Shown here: positions 35,084-44,078 of the stretch, piece after piece
Numbering within the stretch: the stretch's first letter is position 1
How the letters are laid out: every line of letters starts with the position of its first letter
NCBI GenBank assembly: GCA_965203475.1
Contig: OZ241890.1
Coordinates: 1,612,001 to 1,676,000, forward strand
DNA: 64,000 nt
Direction of reading: 5' to 3'
From: JABDMD01 sp965203475
GTDB taxonomy: Bacteria; Pseudomonadota; Gammaproteobacteria; UBA4575
The notes under the pieces: generated by a model
What the model was told of the DNA's origin: nothing
The model's database searches: none
The model's input: the letters and a program-made list of their open reading frames with translations, nothing else
Program-made: the position numbers and the translations under genes

Positions 35084-35878
35084 TTATTTTTCACTATATC
35101 CAAACTTGTTATACGCTAGCCAAATCGTACCAACCCCAACTAATAACATCGGTATGGTTAAAAGTTGCCCCATGGTTAACCAATTAAATGCTACAAAACT
35201 TAAATGTGCATCAGGTTCACGCACAAATTCAACCACAAAGCGAAATATTCCATATAACAACACAAATAAACCTGCGACGGCTCCAGTTGGCCTAGGCTTT
35301 TGTGCAAAAAACCACAACACCAGAAACATTACCAAGCCTTCTAAAAAGGCCTGATATAACTGGGAAGGATGTCTTGCTAAATCATCTGCATGTGGAAACA
35401 CCATAGCCCAGGGCACATCACTGGGTCGGCCCCATAATTCTCCATTAATAAAATTTCCAATTCTTCCTAAACCAAGTCCAATTGGCACCATCGGTGCCAC
35501 ATAATCGCAAAGACGCAAAAAACCATAGCCCTTAACTTTTTGGTAAATCCATAAAACGATGATGACACCCAGCAGTCCGCCATGAAAACTCATACCACCT
35601 TCCCAAATTTTAAACAGATAAAGGGGGTTTTCTAAAAAATAACTAAAGTTATAAAACAAAACGGAGCCAATGCGTCCGCCTAGAATTACACCAATCATCC
35701 CATAAAAAAGTAAGTCTCCCACCTCATCAGGCTTGACTACGGTATGTTCCTTTTTGGCATGAATACGGCCCACCCACCAAAACCCTAAAAAGCCAATGGC
35801 ATACATCAGGCCATACCACCTCAACTTTAATGGACCAAGCGATAAAAATACTGGATCAATTTCTGGAAATTTCAACAT
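35084..35878 (-). CDS. lgt: Prolipoprotein diacylglyceryl transferase Lgt
   Basis: 264 residues from the ATG at 35878. The frame is open 23 codons further, but the family's N-terminus is the LKFPEIDPVFLSLGPLKLRW segment that starts here, and GATGAGGCGG in front gives a plausible ribosome binding site. Seven spans; key motifs are WEGGMSFHGGLLG and the Lgt signature GRIGNFINGELWG. It attaches the diacylglyceryl group to the lipobox cysteine of prolipoproteins in the inner membrane. Candidate substrates here include RlpA and the copper chaperone. Confidence 0.95.
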   Translation of the reverse strand: MLKFPEIDPVFLSLGPLKLRWYGLMYAIGFLGFWWVGRIHAKKEHTVVKPDEVGDLLFYGMIGVILGGRIGSVLFYNFSYFLENPLYLFKIWEGGMSFHGGLLGVIIVLWIYQKVKGYGFLRLCDYVAPMVPIGLGLGRIGNFINGELWGRPSDVPWAMVFPHADDLARHPSQLYQAFLEGLVMFLVLWFFAQKPRPTGAVAGLFVLLYGIFRFVVEFVREPDAHLSFVAFNWLTMGQLLTIPMLLVGVGTIWLAYNKFGYSEK

Positions 35879-35970
35879 GGCCGCCTCATCTATTCCATCA
35901 TAGCATTTGCATAGGCTTACAACTTCATCAAAGATAAGCTTAAGCAAGATGGATAAAAATTAATCACACC

Positions 35971-38067
35971 ATGAATAAGCCTAAAAATTTTTTAACGGAC
36001 CAAACCAGTCCATATTTATTACAGCATGCTGACAACCCCGTGCAATGGTACCCTTGGGGTGAGCTTGCACTTACCCGTGCAAAAGATGAAAACAAACCCA
36101 TTCTTCTATCCATTGGTTACTCTGCCTGCCATTGGTGTCATGTAATGGCGCACGAATCTTTTGAAGATGATGCAACCGCCGCCATTATGAATGAGTTATT
36201 TATTAACATAAAAATTGACCGTGAAGAACGACCCGACATCGACAAAATTTATCAAACCGCACAATATTTATTAACCCAACGAACAGGTGGTTGGCCACTC
36301 ACCATGTTTTTAACCCCGGAAGATCAACTTCCCTTTTTTGGTGGAACTTATTTCCCGAATGAAGCACGACACGGTTTGCCTGCCTTTAAAGATTTATTAC
36401 GACATATTTCTGATTTTTATCAAAATCGTCGTGATGAAATCACCACGCAAAATGCGTCCATGCAAAATGCATTACAGCAAATATATGCACCTACATTTTC
36501 AGAATTCAACCTCTCCGAGCAAATTCTTGATGACTGTACACAACAATTAGTGCAAACATTTGATGCTCAATATGGTGGCTTTGGTAACGCGCCTAAATTT
36601 CCACATACAAGCAATCTCGAACGCCTGTTACGCTATTATTCGAATTCAAAACGCTCGCAATCAGATAACCCCCGTGCCTTACATGTGGCGTTATTCAGTT
36701 TAGAAAAAATGGCGGCCGGTGGAATTTATGATCATATTGGTGGAGGGTTCAGTCGTTACTCAGTAGATCAGTTTTGGATGATTCCACATTTTGAAAAAAT
36801 GCTGTATGACAATGGTCCTTTGCTTGCCTTATATGCACAGGCATTCACATTAACCTACTCAGAACAATTCAAACAAACCTGCGAAGGAATTGCATCTTGG
36901 TTAATGCGTGAAATGCAATCACCTGAAGGTGGTTATTACTCCACATTAGATGCTGACTCGGAAGGTGAAGAAGGCAAATTCTATGTGTGGACCAAAGAAG
37001 AAATAGAAAACACTTTAAGCAAGGAAGAGTTTGAAGTTTTAACACCAATTTACGGGATAGATCGCGAGCCTAATTTTGAAGGGAAATATCACTTTCATAT
37101 GTTTGTAAACCCAAATGAATTGAGTCACTCTGAATCAATCAATTCAGAACAAATTATTTCTTTATTACATTCTGCCAAACAAAAATTATTTGCTTTGCGT
37201 GAACAACGCATTCGCCCCGGGCGTGATGAAAAAATTCTCACCAGCTGGAATGCATTAATGATTCGTGGAATGTGTATAGCGGGTCGTGTTTTGCATCAGC
37301 CAGAATACATTCGGTCAGCAGAACAAGCCTTGCAATTTATCTATAGCACACTCTGGAAAAACGGACGTTTGCTAGCCACCTATAAAGATGGCAAAGCACA
37401 TTTAGACGCATATTTAGATGACTACGCATTTTTACTCGATGCAATACTTGAATTGCTGCAAGCGAAATGGAATACAAAATATCTTACTTGGGCACAGGAA
37501 TTGGCCGAGGTATTGCTATATCAGTTCGAAGACTGTGAGCATGGGGGTTTTTATTTTACCGCTAATGACCACGAAAAATTAATTCAACGACCTAAAACAC
37601 TCACAGATGACTCCACTCCATCGGGCAATGGAATTGCAGCACTTGCTCTTGCACGATTAGGTTATCTTTTAGGCGAGACAAAATATATTGATGCCGCAGA
37701 TCGAGTTTTAGAATTTGCGACACAAGCCATATCACAGTCACCCTATGGCCATACAAGTTTGCTGAATGTGTACGAAGAAAAACTCAACATGCCACAAATT
37801 GTTATCCTGCGAGGTAGCATAGAAGCACTTCAAGATTGGCAGAAGCTTTCAACACAAAGATTTGCTCCACAGCGTTTAGTATTTGCCATTTCACAAGACA
37901 TTACTGATCTTCCACCTGCTTTGGCTGAAAAAAAATTTACCGCATCAACCAGCAATGCAGTAACGGCCTATATCTGTCAAGGCATGCAGTGCGGTTTGCC
38001 CATTGAAGATTTCATGGAATATGAACAAACCATGCTTTCAAGCAGTGTTCAACCTTTAACACATTAA
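35971..38067 (+). CDS. YyaL/SSP411-like thioredoxin-domain protein (DUF255)
   Basis: 698 residues. An N-terminal thioredoxin-like domain begins with NFLTDQTSPYLLQHADNPVQW and holds the CHWC motif (YSACHWCHVM), and is followed by a long (alpha/alpha)6-barrel region with FGNAPKFPHTSNL and DADSEGEEGKFYVWT. The family is widespread and its activity is not settled; the barrel resembles N-acylglucosamine epimerases and cellobiose epimerases. Cytoplasmic, no signal peptide. It precedes plsC by five bases, which suggests co-transcription but not shared function. Confidence 0.9.
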   Translation: MNKPKNFLTDQTSPYLLQHADNPVQWYPWGELALTRAKDENKPILLSIGYSACHWCHVMAHESFEDDATAAIMNELFINIKIDREERPDIDKIYQTAQYLLTQRTGGWPLTMFLTPEDQLPFFGGTYFPNEARHGLPAFKDLLRHISDFYQNRRDEITTQNASMQNALQQIYAPTFSEFNLSEQILDDCTQQLVQTFDAQYGGFGNAPKFPHTSNLERLLRYYSNSKRSQSDNPRALHVALFSLEKMAAGGIYDHIGGGFSRYSVDQFWMIPHFEKMLYDNGPLLALYAQAFTLTYSEQFKQTCEGIASWLMREMQSPEGGYYSTLDADSEGEEGKFYVWTKEEIENTLSKEEFEVLTPIYGIDREPNFEGKYHFHMFVNPNELSHSESINSEQIISLLHSAKQKLFALREQRIRPGRDEKILTSWNALMIRGMCIAGRVLHQPEYIRSAEQALQFIYSTLWKNGRLLATYKDGKAHLDAYLDDYAFLLDAILELLQAKWNTKYLTWAQELAEVLLYQFEDCEHGGFYFTANDHEKLIQRPKTLTDDSTPSGNGIAALALARLGYLLGETKYIDAADRVLEFATQAISQSPYGHTSLLNVYEEKLNMPQIVILRGSIEALQDWQKLSTQRFAPQRLVFAISQDITDLPPALAEKKFTASTSNAVTAYICQGMQCGLPIEDFMEYEQTMLSSSVQPLTH

Positions 38068-38072
38068 GTGTT

Positions 38073-38813
38073 ATGGGGGTTGCTAGAGGAATTTTCCGAC
38101 TATTTCATTTAGTCGGACACTTATTTGTAGGTCTGTATTTGTCCTATACAAAATTACATGGCACGCAAAGCCATGATTTAACCGAGGCACAACATAAAAT
38201 CATTTTGACTTGGCTACATCGCACTGCAGAAATCATCGGCATTGATATTCAAGTTCGCGGTACCGAATCACCACCTCCAACTTTTGTGGTCGCCAATCAT
38301 ATTTCATGGTTGGATATTTTAATCATCTCATCTGTGTTACCGGTTTCGTTTTTATCGAAAGCAGAGGTTCGCAACTGGCCCATTGTTGGAACGTTGTCCG
38401 CTAAAGCGGGAACATTGTTTATTCACCGCGGTTCGAAATACGGCGCCAAAGAAGCGATAGAACTTATGAAAACAAAATTAAAAGCGGGACACAGTGTAGC
38501 TTCATTTCCGGAAGCAAAAACTACCGATGGAACCTCGGTACATATGTTTCACCCACGCCTATTTGCCGCCGCTATTGAAACTAATAGGCCTGTGCAACCG
38601 GTAGCCATCCGTTATCCACTCAATGGGGAAGTAAATACACTTGTCCCTTATGTAGAAGAACCAAATTTGGTCGTGCACGCTTTTCGCATCATGTGTGCAA
38701 AAAAGACCTTGGCAGAAGTGAACTTATGCCAACCCATTAACAGTGAAGGGTTGATGCGTAAGCAGCTATCACAAACAGCTAGGGCTGCAATCCTGGAAGT
38801 TGTGGAGTCCTAA
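38073..38813 (+). CDS. plsC: 1-acyl-sn-glycerol-3-phosphate acyltransferase (PlsC-like)
   Basis: 246 residues. The acyltransferase motifs are present: NHISWLD (HX4D, motif I), FIHRG (II), FPEAKTTDG (III, usually FPEGTRS) and a late PVAIRY. A hydrophobic N-terminal segment (about 8-26) binds it to the membrane. It would form phosphatidic acid or a related lipid; the unusual motif III (EAKT) means it could be an ornithine-lipid or LPS-related acyltransferase (OlsA-like). Convergent with tpx. Confidence 0.8.
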   Translation: MGVARGIFRLFHLVGHLFVGLYLSYTKLHGTQSHDLTEAQHKIILTWLHRTAEIIGIDIQVRGTESPPPTFVVANHISWLDILIISSVLPVSFLSKAEVRNWPIVGTLSAKAGTLFIHRGSKYGAKEAIELMKTKLKAGHSVASFPEAKTTDGTSVHMFHPRLFAAAIETNRPVQPVAIRYPLNGEVNTLVPYVEEPNLVVHAFRIMCAKKTLAEVNLCQPINSEGLMRKQLSQTARAAILEVVES

Positions 38814-38822
38814 CTATTAAAA

Positions 38823-39323
38823 TTAATTTAGTGCTTGCAGTGCAGCTTCATAATCTGGTTCATGTGCAATCTCATTCACCAACTCAGTATGCACTACAGA
38901 ATTATCTTGGTCCAAAACCACTACTGCGCGTGCTGTAATACCGGCAAGAGGTCCATCAACAATTTGTATTCCATAATCGTTGGAAAAATCTTTGGAGCGC
39001 ATTTCTGATAGTGTAATTATATTTTCTAATTCTTCGACCCCACAGAAGCGAGACATTGCAAACGGCAAATCAGCGGCAATAATTAAAACTACTGAATCTT
39101 CATGTTCTTTTGCATAATCATTAAGCTTTTTAGTTGATGTAGCGCATACAGGCGTATCCAAACTGGGTACAATACTCAATAATTTTTTCTTACCTGGAAA
39201 CGAAGATAAAGAAACATTTTCTAGATCCTTGTTGACGAGTGTGAAGTCAGGGGCAACACTACCAATTTCTGGCAGACTGCCATTGGTGTGAATTTCATTT
39301 CCTTGTAAAGTAATTTTTGCCAT
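38823..39323 (-). CDS. tpx: Thiol peroxidase Tpx
   Basis: 166 residues, the usual length. The peroxidatic Cys is in SLDTPVCATSTKKL (about residue 60) and the resolving Cys in FAMSRFCGVEE (about 94), the Tpx spacing. It reduces hydrogen peroxide and alkyl peroxides with thioredoxin. Monocistronic; gcvH on the same strand lies 44 bases upstream and could be co-transcribed. Confidence 0.95.
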   Translation of the reverse strand: MAKITLQGNEIHTNGSLPEIGSVAPDFTLVNKDLENVSLSSFPGKKKLLSIVPSLDTPVCATSTKKLNDYAKEHEDSVVLIIAADLPFAMSRFCGVEELENIITLSEMRSKDFSNDYGIQIVDGPLAGITARAVVVLDQDNSVVHTELVNEIAHEPDYEAALQALN

Positions 39324-39367
39324 TGTAATTTTCTCTTATTATTTTGTTTTAATTCACAGTTATTGTA

Positions 39368-39754
39368 TTAAACAGCAACTTGCGAATCATATTGGCTTGC
39401 ATTGAGCAAACTGTCAATTGCCGATTTATCAACAATTTGAATGGTGCATAACCAGCCATTGTCATAGGGACTTGCATTAACGATTTCTGGAGAATCATCT
39501 AAATCTTCATTAATTTCAACTACTTTGCAAGCCACTGGCGCATAAATTTCACTTGCGGTTTTAACTGACTCCAACACAGCACAGGCTTGACTAGCCTCAA
39601 ATTCAGCGCCCTCTTCAGGCAACTCTACAAATACAATATCGCCTAATTCACTTTGCGCATAGTCTGTAATTCCAATGCGTGCGGAACTATCATCTAACAT
39701 TAGTAACCAAATATGTTGCTCAGAATATATTCGATCATCAGGACTAGTACTCAA
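39368..39754 (-). CDS. gcvH: Glycine cleavage system H protein
   Basis: 128 residues. The lipoyl-attachment lysine is in LESVKTASEIYAP (about residue 62), and the IGITDYAQSELGDIVFVELPEEG stretch is typical. It carries aminomethyl groups on lipoate between the P and T proteins; none of gcvP, gcvT or lpd is in the window, so this copy is an orphan. A role as lipoyl carrier for protein relay is possible. LipA and LipB, which would modify it, are encoded at 5331-6924. Confidence 0.93.
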   Translation of the reverse strand: MSTSPDDRIYSEQHIWLLMLDDSSARIGITDYAQSELGDIVFVELPEEGAEFEASQACAVLESVKTASEIYAPVACKVVEINEDLDDSPEIVNASPYDNGWLCTIQIVDKSAIDSLLNASQYDSQVAV

Positions 39755-39829
39755 AATAATTTCCTAATAAAAATTTTGTTTCTAAATTAATTAAGAATTT
39801 ATCATAAATATAAATTACTATTGACTGCA

Positions 39830-40261
39830 ATGAACAAGACATTAATCAGCTGCATAATTATTTTACTTTGCGCATGCTCTAAGCAAAGTGGAGAAATTAC
39901 ATTACACGAGGCATGGATTCGAGAAGCCCCTCCCAACGCTTCAGCGATGGCAGGCTATTTACGTATTGAAAACTCAAGCTCACAAGATCAGATTCTTACC
40001 TTTGTTAAAAGCCAAGATTTTAATTCTGTCGAAATTCATCGCACAATATTTGAAAATGGAATAGCAAAAATGCGAAGGCAAGAGCAACTAATGATTCCTG
40101 CTAACGGCACACTGGAACTAAAACCTGGTGATTACCATTTAATGTTGATGTCACCACAATCCCACTATCAAGATAATGACGAAGTTATAGTTACGCTTTG
40201 TATAAAAAATGGTGACGTCATCGATGAATACGATGTAAGCATGCTAGTAAAAAAAATCTAG
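39830..40261 (+). CDS. Periplasmic copper chaperone PCu(A)C, lipoprotein form
   Basis: 143 residues from the ATG at 39830 (a TTG three codons earlier is less likely). The leader MNKTLISCIIILLCAC ends in LCAC, a good lipobox, so it should be a lipoprotein. The mature part has the PCuAC copper site: His of VEIHRT, Met of AKMRRQ, and the HLMLM at residues about 103-107. These proteins deliver Cu(I) to the CuA or CuB site of cytochrome oxidase. No oxidase genes are in the window. Divergent from gcvH. Confidence 0.88.
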   Translation: MNKTLISCIIILLCACSKQSGEITLHEAWIREAPPNASAMAGYLRIENSSSQDQILTFVKSQDFNSVEIHRTIFENGIAKMRRQEQLMIPANGTLELKPGDYHLMLMSPQSHYQDNDEVIVTLCIKNGDVIDEYDVSMLVKKI

Positions 40262-40415
40262 TAATCCTTTAACCATATATTTTTTCGGGTTATAGCCTGG
40301 TTATTTATCCCGAAATAGCGCACTCGAATTTCCTTTGTTTCGATATCATTACTTATTAAGAATAAATCATTTAGATCACTCCACGATCGAAACCAAAACT
40401 TATTTCATACGGTAT

Positions 40416-40428
40416 TCGTTTTGAACGA
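40416..40428 (+). promoter_or_regulatory. Small inverted repeat over the tupB start
   Basis: TCGTT-TTG-AACGA forms a 5-bp inverted repeat centred on the TTG start codon of the transporter operon. It is too short to be convincing alone, but molybdate/tungstate operons are often controlled by ModE-type or TunR-type operators near the start. The 159-bp gap upstream of it also has a 5-bp match TTCGGG...CCCGAA near 40284-40313. Confidence 0.2.
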
Positions 40429-41125
40429 TATTTCACAAGCATTTTCAAAAGCTATTCAACTGATTACTACGCTCAATTCAGATTTAATTGAGATTGTGGG
40501 CCTTTCTCTGCAAGTAAGTTTAACGGCTGTATTTATTGCGAGTGTTATTGGCTTACCATTGGGTGCCGCCTTAGCTTTATATAAATTTCCTGGTCGTGGT
40601 CTCATCGTAGCACTACTCAATGCCTTTATGGGTTTACCGCCAGTAGTCGTAGGATTAGTCGTGTACTTAATGCTATCTCGTTCAGGCCCTTTTGGTGTTT
40701 TAGGATTACTGTTTACCCCTACGGCAATGATTATTGCTCAAGTGTGCTTGATCACACCCATAATTGCTGCCTTGAGTCGACAAACTATTTTAGATGCTAA
40801 TTATGAATATTACGATCAGCTACGTGCTCTTGGCGCTAAAGCTTCTAACATGATGTCCACGCTTCTGTGGGAAACCAAATATAGTTTATTAACCTGTGTC
40901 TTTGCGGGCTTTGGTAGAGCCATTGCAGAGGTCGGTGCAGTGTTAATTGTGGGTGGAAATATTAATCACAACACTCGGGTGATGACGACCGCCATTGCGC
41001 TGGAAACCCGCAAAGGAGACATCGAACTTGCATTAGCGTTGGGTATTATCTTAATCACAATATCTTTAATAGTTACCTCAATTGTAATGAGTGTGCGTCA
41101 TGCCGCTTATGAATATCACAACTAA
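40421..41125 (+). CDS. tupB: Tungstate ABC transporter permease TupB
   Basis: 234 residues from a TTG start; five or six spans and the ABC permease EAA loop region (YYDQLRALGAKASNMM). The stretch ALLNAFMGLPPVVVGLVVYL is characteristic of TupB/WtpB-type permeases, and the order permease-ATPase-binding protein with a TTSTxxSG binding protein makes tungstate import the best call. Molybdate import is an alternative for the same family. No tungsto-enzyme is in the window. Confidence 0.88.
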   Translation: MNDISQAFSKAIQLITTLNSDLIEIVGLSLQVSLTAVFIASVIGLPLGAALALYKFPGRGLIVALLNAFMGLPPVVVGLVVYLMLSRSGPFGVLGLLFTPTAMIIAQVCLITPIIAALSRQTILDANYEYYDQLRALGAKASNMMSTLLWETKYSLLTCVFAGFGRAIAEVGAVLIVGGNINHNTRVMTTAIALETRKGDIELALALGIILITISLIVTSIVMSVRHAAYEYHN

Positions 41126-41130
41126 GCCCA

Positions 41131-41853
41131 ATGAATAATATTCTTCCATTACAAATCGAGCGCCTGGATGTTACCCGCAAAGGCATACTTTTATTAAGCA
41201 GCATAGATATTACGCTTGAGACTAAAGGTGTAACCGTTATTTTAGGACCAAATGGTGCCGGTAAAAGTTTGTTACTACAGGTCGCACATGGCTTGGTTGC
41301 ACCCAATGAAGGTTTCATCAAGTGGAATCAACAAATTCCTACTCCACAACAAGCATGGCGCACCTATGTATTTCAAAAGCCTATTCTGTTACGACGCAGC
41401 GTTAGAGCAAATATCGAGTATGTTTTAAATTTGCATGGAATAAAAAAATCTAAACAAAAACAACGTATAGAAGAAGCGCTTGAATATACAGGTCTAACAC
41501 AGCTAGCTGAAAGGAACGCACGCGTGTTATCAGGAGGCGAACAGCAACGCTTAAGTATTGCCCGAGCCTGGGTGTTACACCCCAAGGTAATTTTATTTGA
41601 TGAGCCTACAGCCGAATTGGACCCCAGTGGTTCGGCTACAATCGAAGAATTAATTAAGACAATTGCACAACAAAATACTAAAATCATTATGACTACACAT
41701 GATTTAGGGCAAGCACGCCGACTAGCCAATGATATTTTGTTTTTACATCAAGGTAAGTTAATTGAATACTCAGCTGTTGAAAACTTTTTTATACAGCCAC
41801 AAACAAAACATGCACAAGATTTTATAGAAGGAAAGTTATTAAATGGATCTTAA
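41131..41853 (+). CDS. tupC: Tungstate ABC transporter ATP-binding protein TupC
   Basis: 240 residues. Walker A GPNGAGKS, Q-loop FQKPILLRRSV, signature LSGGEQQR, Walker B VILFDEPTAELD and switch His TTHDLG are all present. No C-terminal regulatory (TOBE) domain is seen, unlike ModC. It starts five bases after tupB and overlaps tupA by 11 bases, so the three genes are made together. Confidence 0.9.
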   Translation: MNNILPLQIERLDVTRKGILLLSSIDITLETKGVTVILGPNGAGKSLLLQVAHGLVAPNEGFIKWNQQIPTPQQAWRTYVFQKPILLRRSVRANIEYVLNLHGIKKSKQKQRIEEALEYTGLTQLAERNARVLSGGEQQRLSIARAWVLHPKVILFDEPTAELDPSGSATIEELIKTIAQQNTKIIMTTHDLGQARRLANDILFLHQGKLIEYSAVENFFIQPQTKHAQDFIEGKLLNGS

Positions 41854-42691
41854 AAGAATTAGTGTAAACGTAATAATTTTTTTAATTATATTCAGCAGCT
41901 CGCTAACCGCTGATGAAAAAGAGTTTATTACCTTATCATCTACTACTTCAACGGATAACTCTGGTTTACTGAATTACTTAGTTCCAAAGTTTACGCAGAA
42001 AACTAATATTGAGGTTAGAGTCATAGCAGTAGGCACAGGGCGTGCACTTGATTTGGCAAAACGAGGTGATGCAGACCTTGTATTAGTACACCACAAAGGC
42101 TCAGAAAAAAACTTTGTGGATCAAGGTTTTGGAATAGAGCGCCGTGATGTTATGTACAATGACTATGTAATTGTTGGACCCAAACAAGATCCCGCAAATA
42201 TACATTCTTTAAAGCGATCTATCATCGCATTCAAAAATATATTTGGAAGTAAACATCCTTTTATTTCACGCGGTGATGATAGTGGTACTCATAAAAAGGA
42301 ACTTGAGTTGTGGCAACAAGCCGATCTTAACCCACAACCCTATAGTGGTGAGTGGTATCGAGAGGCCGGTGCAGGCATGGGTGCAACTCTTAACATTGCC
42401 AATGGTATGAATGCGTATACCTTGACAGATCGAGGCACTTGGATTTCGTTTAAGAATCGAGATGATTTAACCCTATTACTTGAAAATGATCCTCCTTTGT
42501 TTAATCAATATGGAATTATCTTGGTCAATCCAAAATATCATGAACATATCAAATATAAACAAGCTAAATTATTTTCAGATTGGTTGACTTCACCTCAAGG
42601 CCAACAAGCCATTGCTGAATATAAAGTCAAAGGCCAACAATTGTTTTTCCCCAATGCGCAACAAGAAATTGCTTCTTCCAACACTCCATAA
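41843..42691 (+). CDS. tupA: Tungstate-binding protein TupA
   Basis: 282 residues with a signal peptide (cleavage near SLTADE). The ligand-binding start LSSTTSTDNSGLL is the TupA signature that contacts the oxyanion; later TGRALDLAKRGDADLVLVH and SRGDDSGTH also contact it in the family. It delivers tungstate with very high affinity to TupB. The gene overlaps tupC by 11 bases. The following gene for a secreted protein is 18 bases further. Confidence 0.9.
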   Translation: MDLKRISVNVIIFLIIFSSSLTADEKEFITLSSTTSTDNSGLLNYLVPKFTQKTNIEVRVIAVGTGRALDLAKRGDADLVLVHHKGSEKNFVDQGFGIERRDVMYNDYVIVGPKQDPANIHSLKRSIIAFKNIFGSKHPFISRGDDSGTHKKELELWQQADLNPQPYSGEWYREAGAGMGATLNIANGMNAYTLTDRGTWISFKNRDDLTLLLENDPPLFNQYGIILVNPKYHEHIKYKQAKLFSDWLTSPQGQQAIAEYKVKGQQLFFPNAQQEIASSNTP

Positions 42692-42709
42692 TTTTGTAAA
42701 GGAAATTCG

Positions 42710-43117
42710 ATGAAATATTCAACACTTCTACTATGTGTACTGTTCTCTACTGGAGTTTTGGCAGAAAAAACCATGGATGAGAAATATATAGAAAACTATG
42801 TGCAGCAAATTAAGCCCTTATTAAAAGAAAAACTCACGCGAGAAACCTCTGTTGAGACGGTAGCCGATGCTGATATGCAAATTACAAACGTAGCTACTAG
42901 AATGGCGGAATGCCAACTGCTAGTGCTAAATGATTACCCGTTAAAATATCAAGAAGCCGCTATTGTCCCGGTAGCCAACGGAAAACATGTTAGGCAAGTA
43001 ACAGATGATGTTAATGCAATGATGCTTAAAGATATTGAAGCCGGTGAGATCACCACTCAAGAACTGGATGCATTAGTCGAAAGCTCTACTGAAAAATACA
43101 AAGCTTGTTTGAATTAG
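42710..43117 (+). CDS. Hypothetical secreted protein
   Basis: 135 residues with a signal peptide (MKYSTLLLCVLFSTGVLA, cut near LAE). The mature part is mostly helical and acidic, with two cysteines (MAECQLL and KACLN at the end) that could form one disulfide. AAAGGA precedes the ATG. Not a recognised family. It follows tupA closely and could be part of that operon, though a periplasmic role in tungstate uptake would be speculation. Confidence 0.6.
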   Translation: MKYSTLLLCVLFSTGVLAEKTMDEKYIENYVQQIKPLLKEKLTRETSVETVADADMQITNVATRMAECQLLVLNDYPLKYQEAAIVPVANGKHVRQVTDDVNAMMLKDIEAGEITTQELDALVESSTEKYKACLN

Positions 43118-43212
43118 CTTTCAAAAATATGGCCTTGATTGCAAAGCGGTGAGCACAGGACGTGCGAATATGAATTGCAACAAGGATATTGCATCGGATT
43201 AAAGTTCTTATT

Positions 43213-43295
43213 ATGTCCACTAACGGCTGCCATGGATGGTGGAAGTGCAGAAATTGCAAGAACAAATTTCTGCCGACCCAAAACGGACATTGAAT
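43213..43295. repeat. Inverted-repeat element, copy 2, left of the 105-residue gene
   Basis: Begins ATGTCCAC (43213) and ends GGACATTGAAT (43285-43295). Inside lies a perfect 9-bp hairpin GCAGAAATT / AATTTCTGC (43247-43255 and 43265-43273). Read on the minus strand the right end is ATTCAATGTCCGTTTTGGGT, resembling copy 1 at 19025-19059 and, in the opposite direction, copy 3 at 44079-44108. Confidence 0.55.
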
Positions 43296-43370
43296 ACACA
43301 AATTCGGAGTAATTTATGATTACAGATCTTGTTATCACCTTTAGCATATTAATCTCCATACTTAATTAGA

Positions 43371-43452
43371 TATGCGCCACATTAATTAATTACTCCTGAT
43401 CTATATCAGAAACACCAATAGATACTATTTGATATTCTGATATCGGCGCATA
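43371..43452. repeat. Two nested inverted repeats upstream of the 105-residue gene
   Basis: An outer pair TATGCGCC (43371-43378) and GGCGCATA (43445-43452) encloses an inner pair TATCAGAA (43404-43411) and TTCTGATA (43435-43442). Both are perfect 8-bp arms. The spacing is uneven (25 bases on the left between arms, two on the right). It lies about 90 bases before the start of the gene at 43544 and could be an operator or a structured leader; otherwise the gap 43118-43543 shows no coding potential. Confidence 0.45.
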
Positions 43453-43543
43453 GATTAAATTCCATATTAAGTTATTAATTAGTTAATGTAAGGTTATTTG
43501 ATGCGCTTTATATATAAACCAAAATTAATCACTCGGGGGGAAT

Positions 43544-43861
43544 ATGCAAATAGAAAACATAAAGGATATCCGTGCAGGTTTAATTGAAAAAGCCAAAGCA
43601 GATAAATTTTTAGACCATGAAGTTGGCGATATAGAGCAACAAGCAAATAAATTTGTGGAAGGATTTGCCCAAGAAAATGGACTCACTGCGCATACACTTT
43701 CTGCATTTAGGTGGTATTTCCAATCGGAAGATCGCTTATTGGAAGATGGATTTATAGAACTTCGGTGTAAAACCAATTTCTTAACGCATGAAGGTTCTTG
43801 CACATTTGAGATTGTTGATATAGAAGATATCGATAAAGTAAGACATTTATCCAAAGTATAA
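43544..43861 (+). CDS. Orphan 105-residue protein, copy B of a two-member family
   Basis: 105 residues, soluble and acidic, no signal peptide. It matches the protein at 16455-16772 end to end without gaps (about 53 % identical by eye), with the same core FVEGFAQENGLTAHTLSA, RWYFQS, LLEDGFIEL.CK and a closing SCTFEIVDIEDI. Only two cysteines (CK and SC) are shared, so they are the candidates for function. A strong ribosome binding site (GGGGGGA) precedes the ATG. The gene lies alone in an AT-rich pocket with inverted repeats on both sides. Function unknown. Confidence 0.75.
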   Translation: MQIENIKDIRAGLIEKAKADKFLDHEVGDIEQQANKFVEGFAQENGLTAHTLSAFRWYFQSEDRLLEDGFIELRCKTNFLTHEGSCTFEIVDIEDIDKVRHLSKV

Positions 43862-44078
43862 TTTGACTGTAAAAATCTAGAATAGTATTAATTGATAGAA
43901 TATGGTGGATCCATTGGTTCCTTGATGCCCGTATTTATTGCTTCGCACGGAGAAATAAATGCTCTTTTCACCAATACTCCAGACATTCTATTTGTTAGTA
44001 CTGGAGACTTAGTTGATAAAAATATTTGATCAATTTCGTATTCTATTGGTCGATTCGCTAGTTATGTACAAGTGGTTT

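Noticed and set aside
40284..40313. Riboswitch (molybdenum or tungsten cofactor type) before tupB
   Set aside because: Only a short TTCGGG/CCCGAA match is seen; the multi-stem consensus of that RNA cannot be recognised.
43892..44029. 45-codon open frame (LIEYGGSIGS...) between copy B and repeat copy 3
   Set aside because: Starts with TTG directly after a stop, has no ribosome binding site and no recognisable pattern; chance is likely in this AT-rich stretch.
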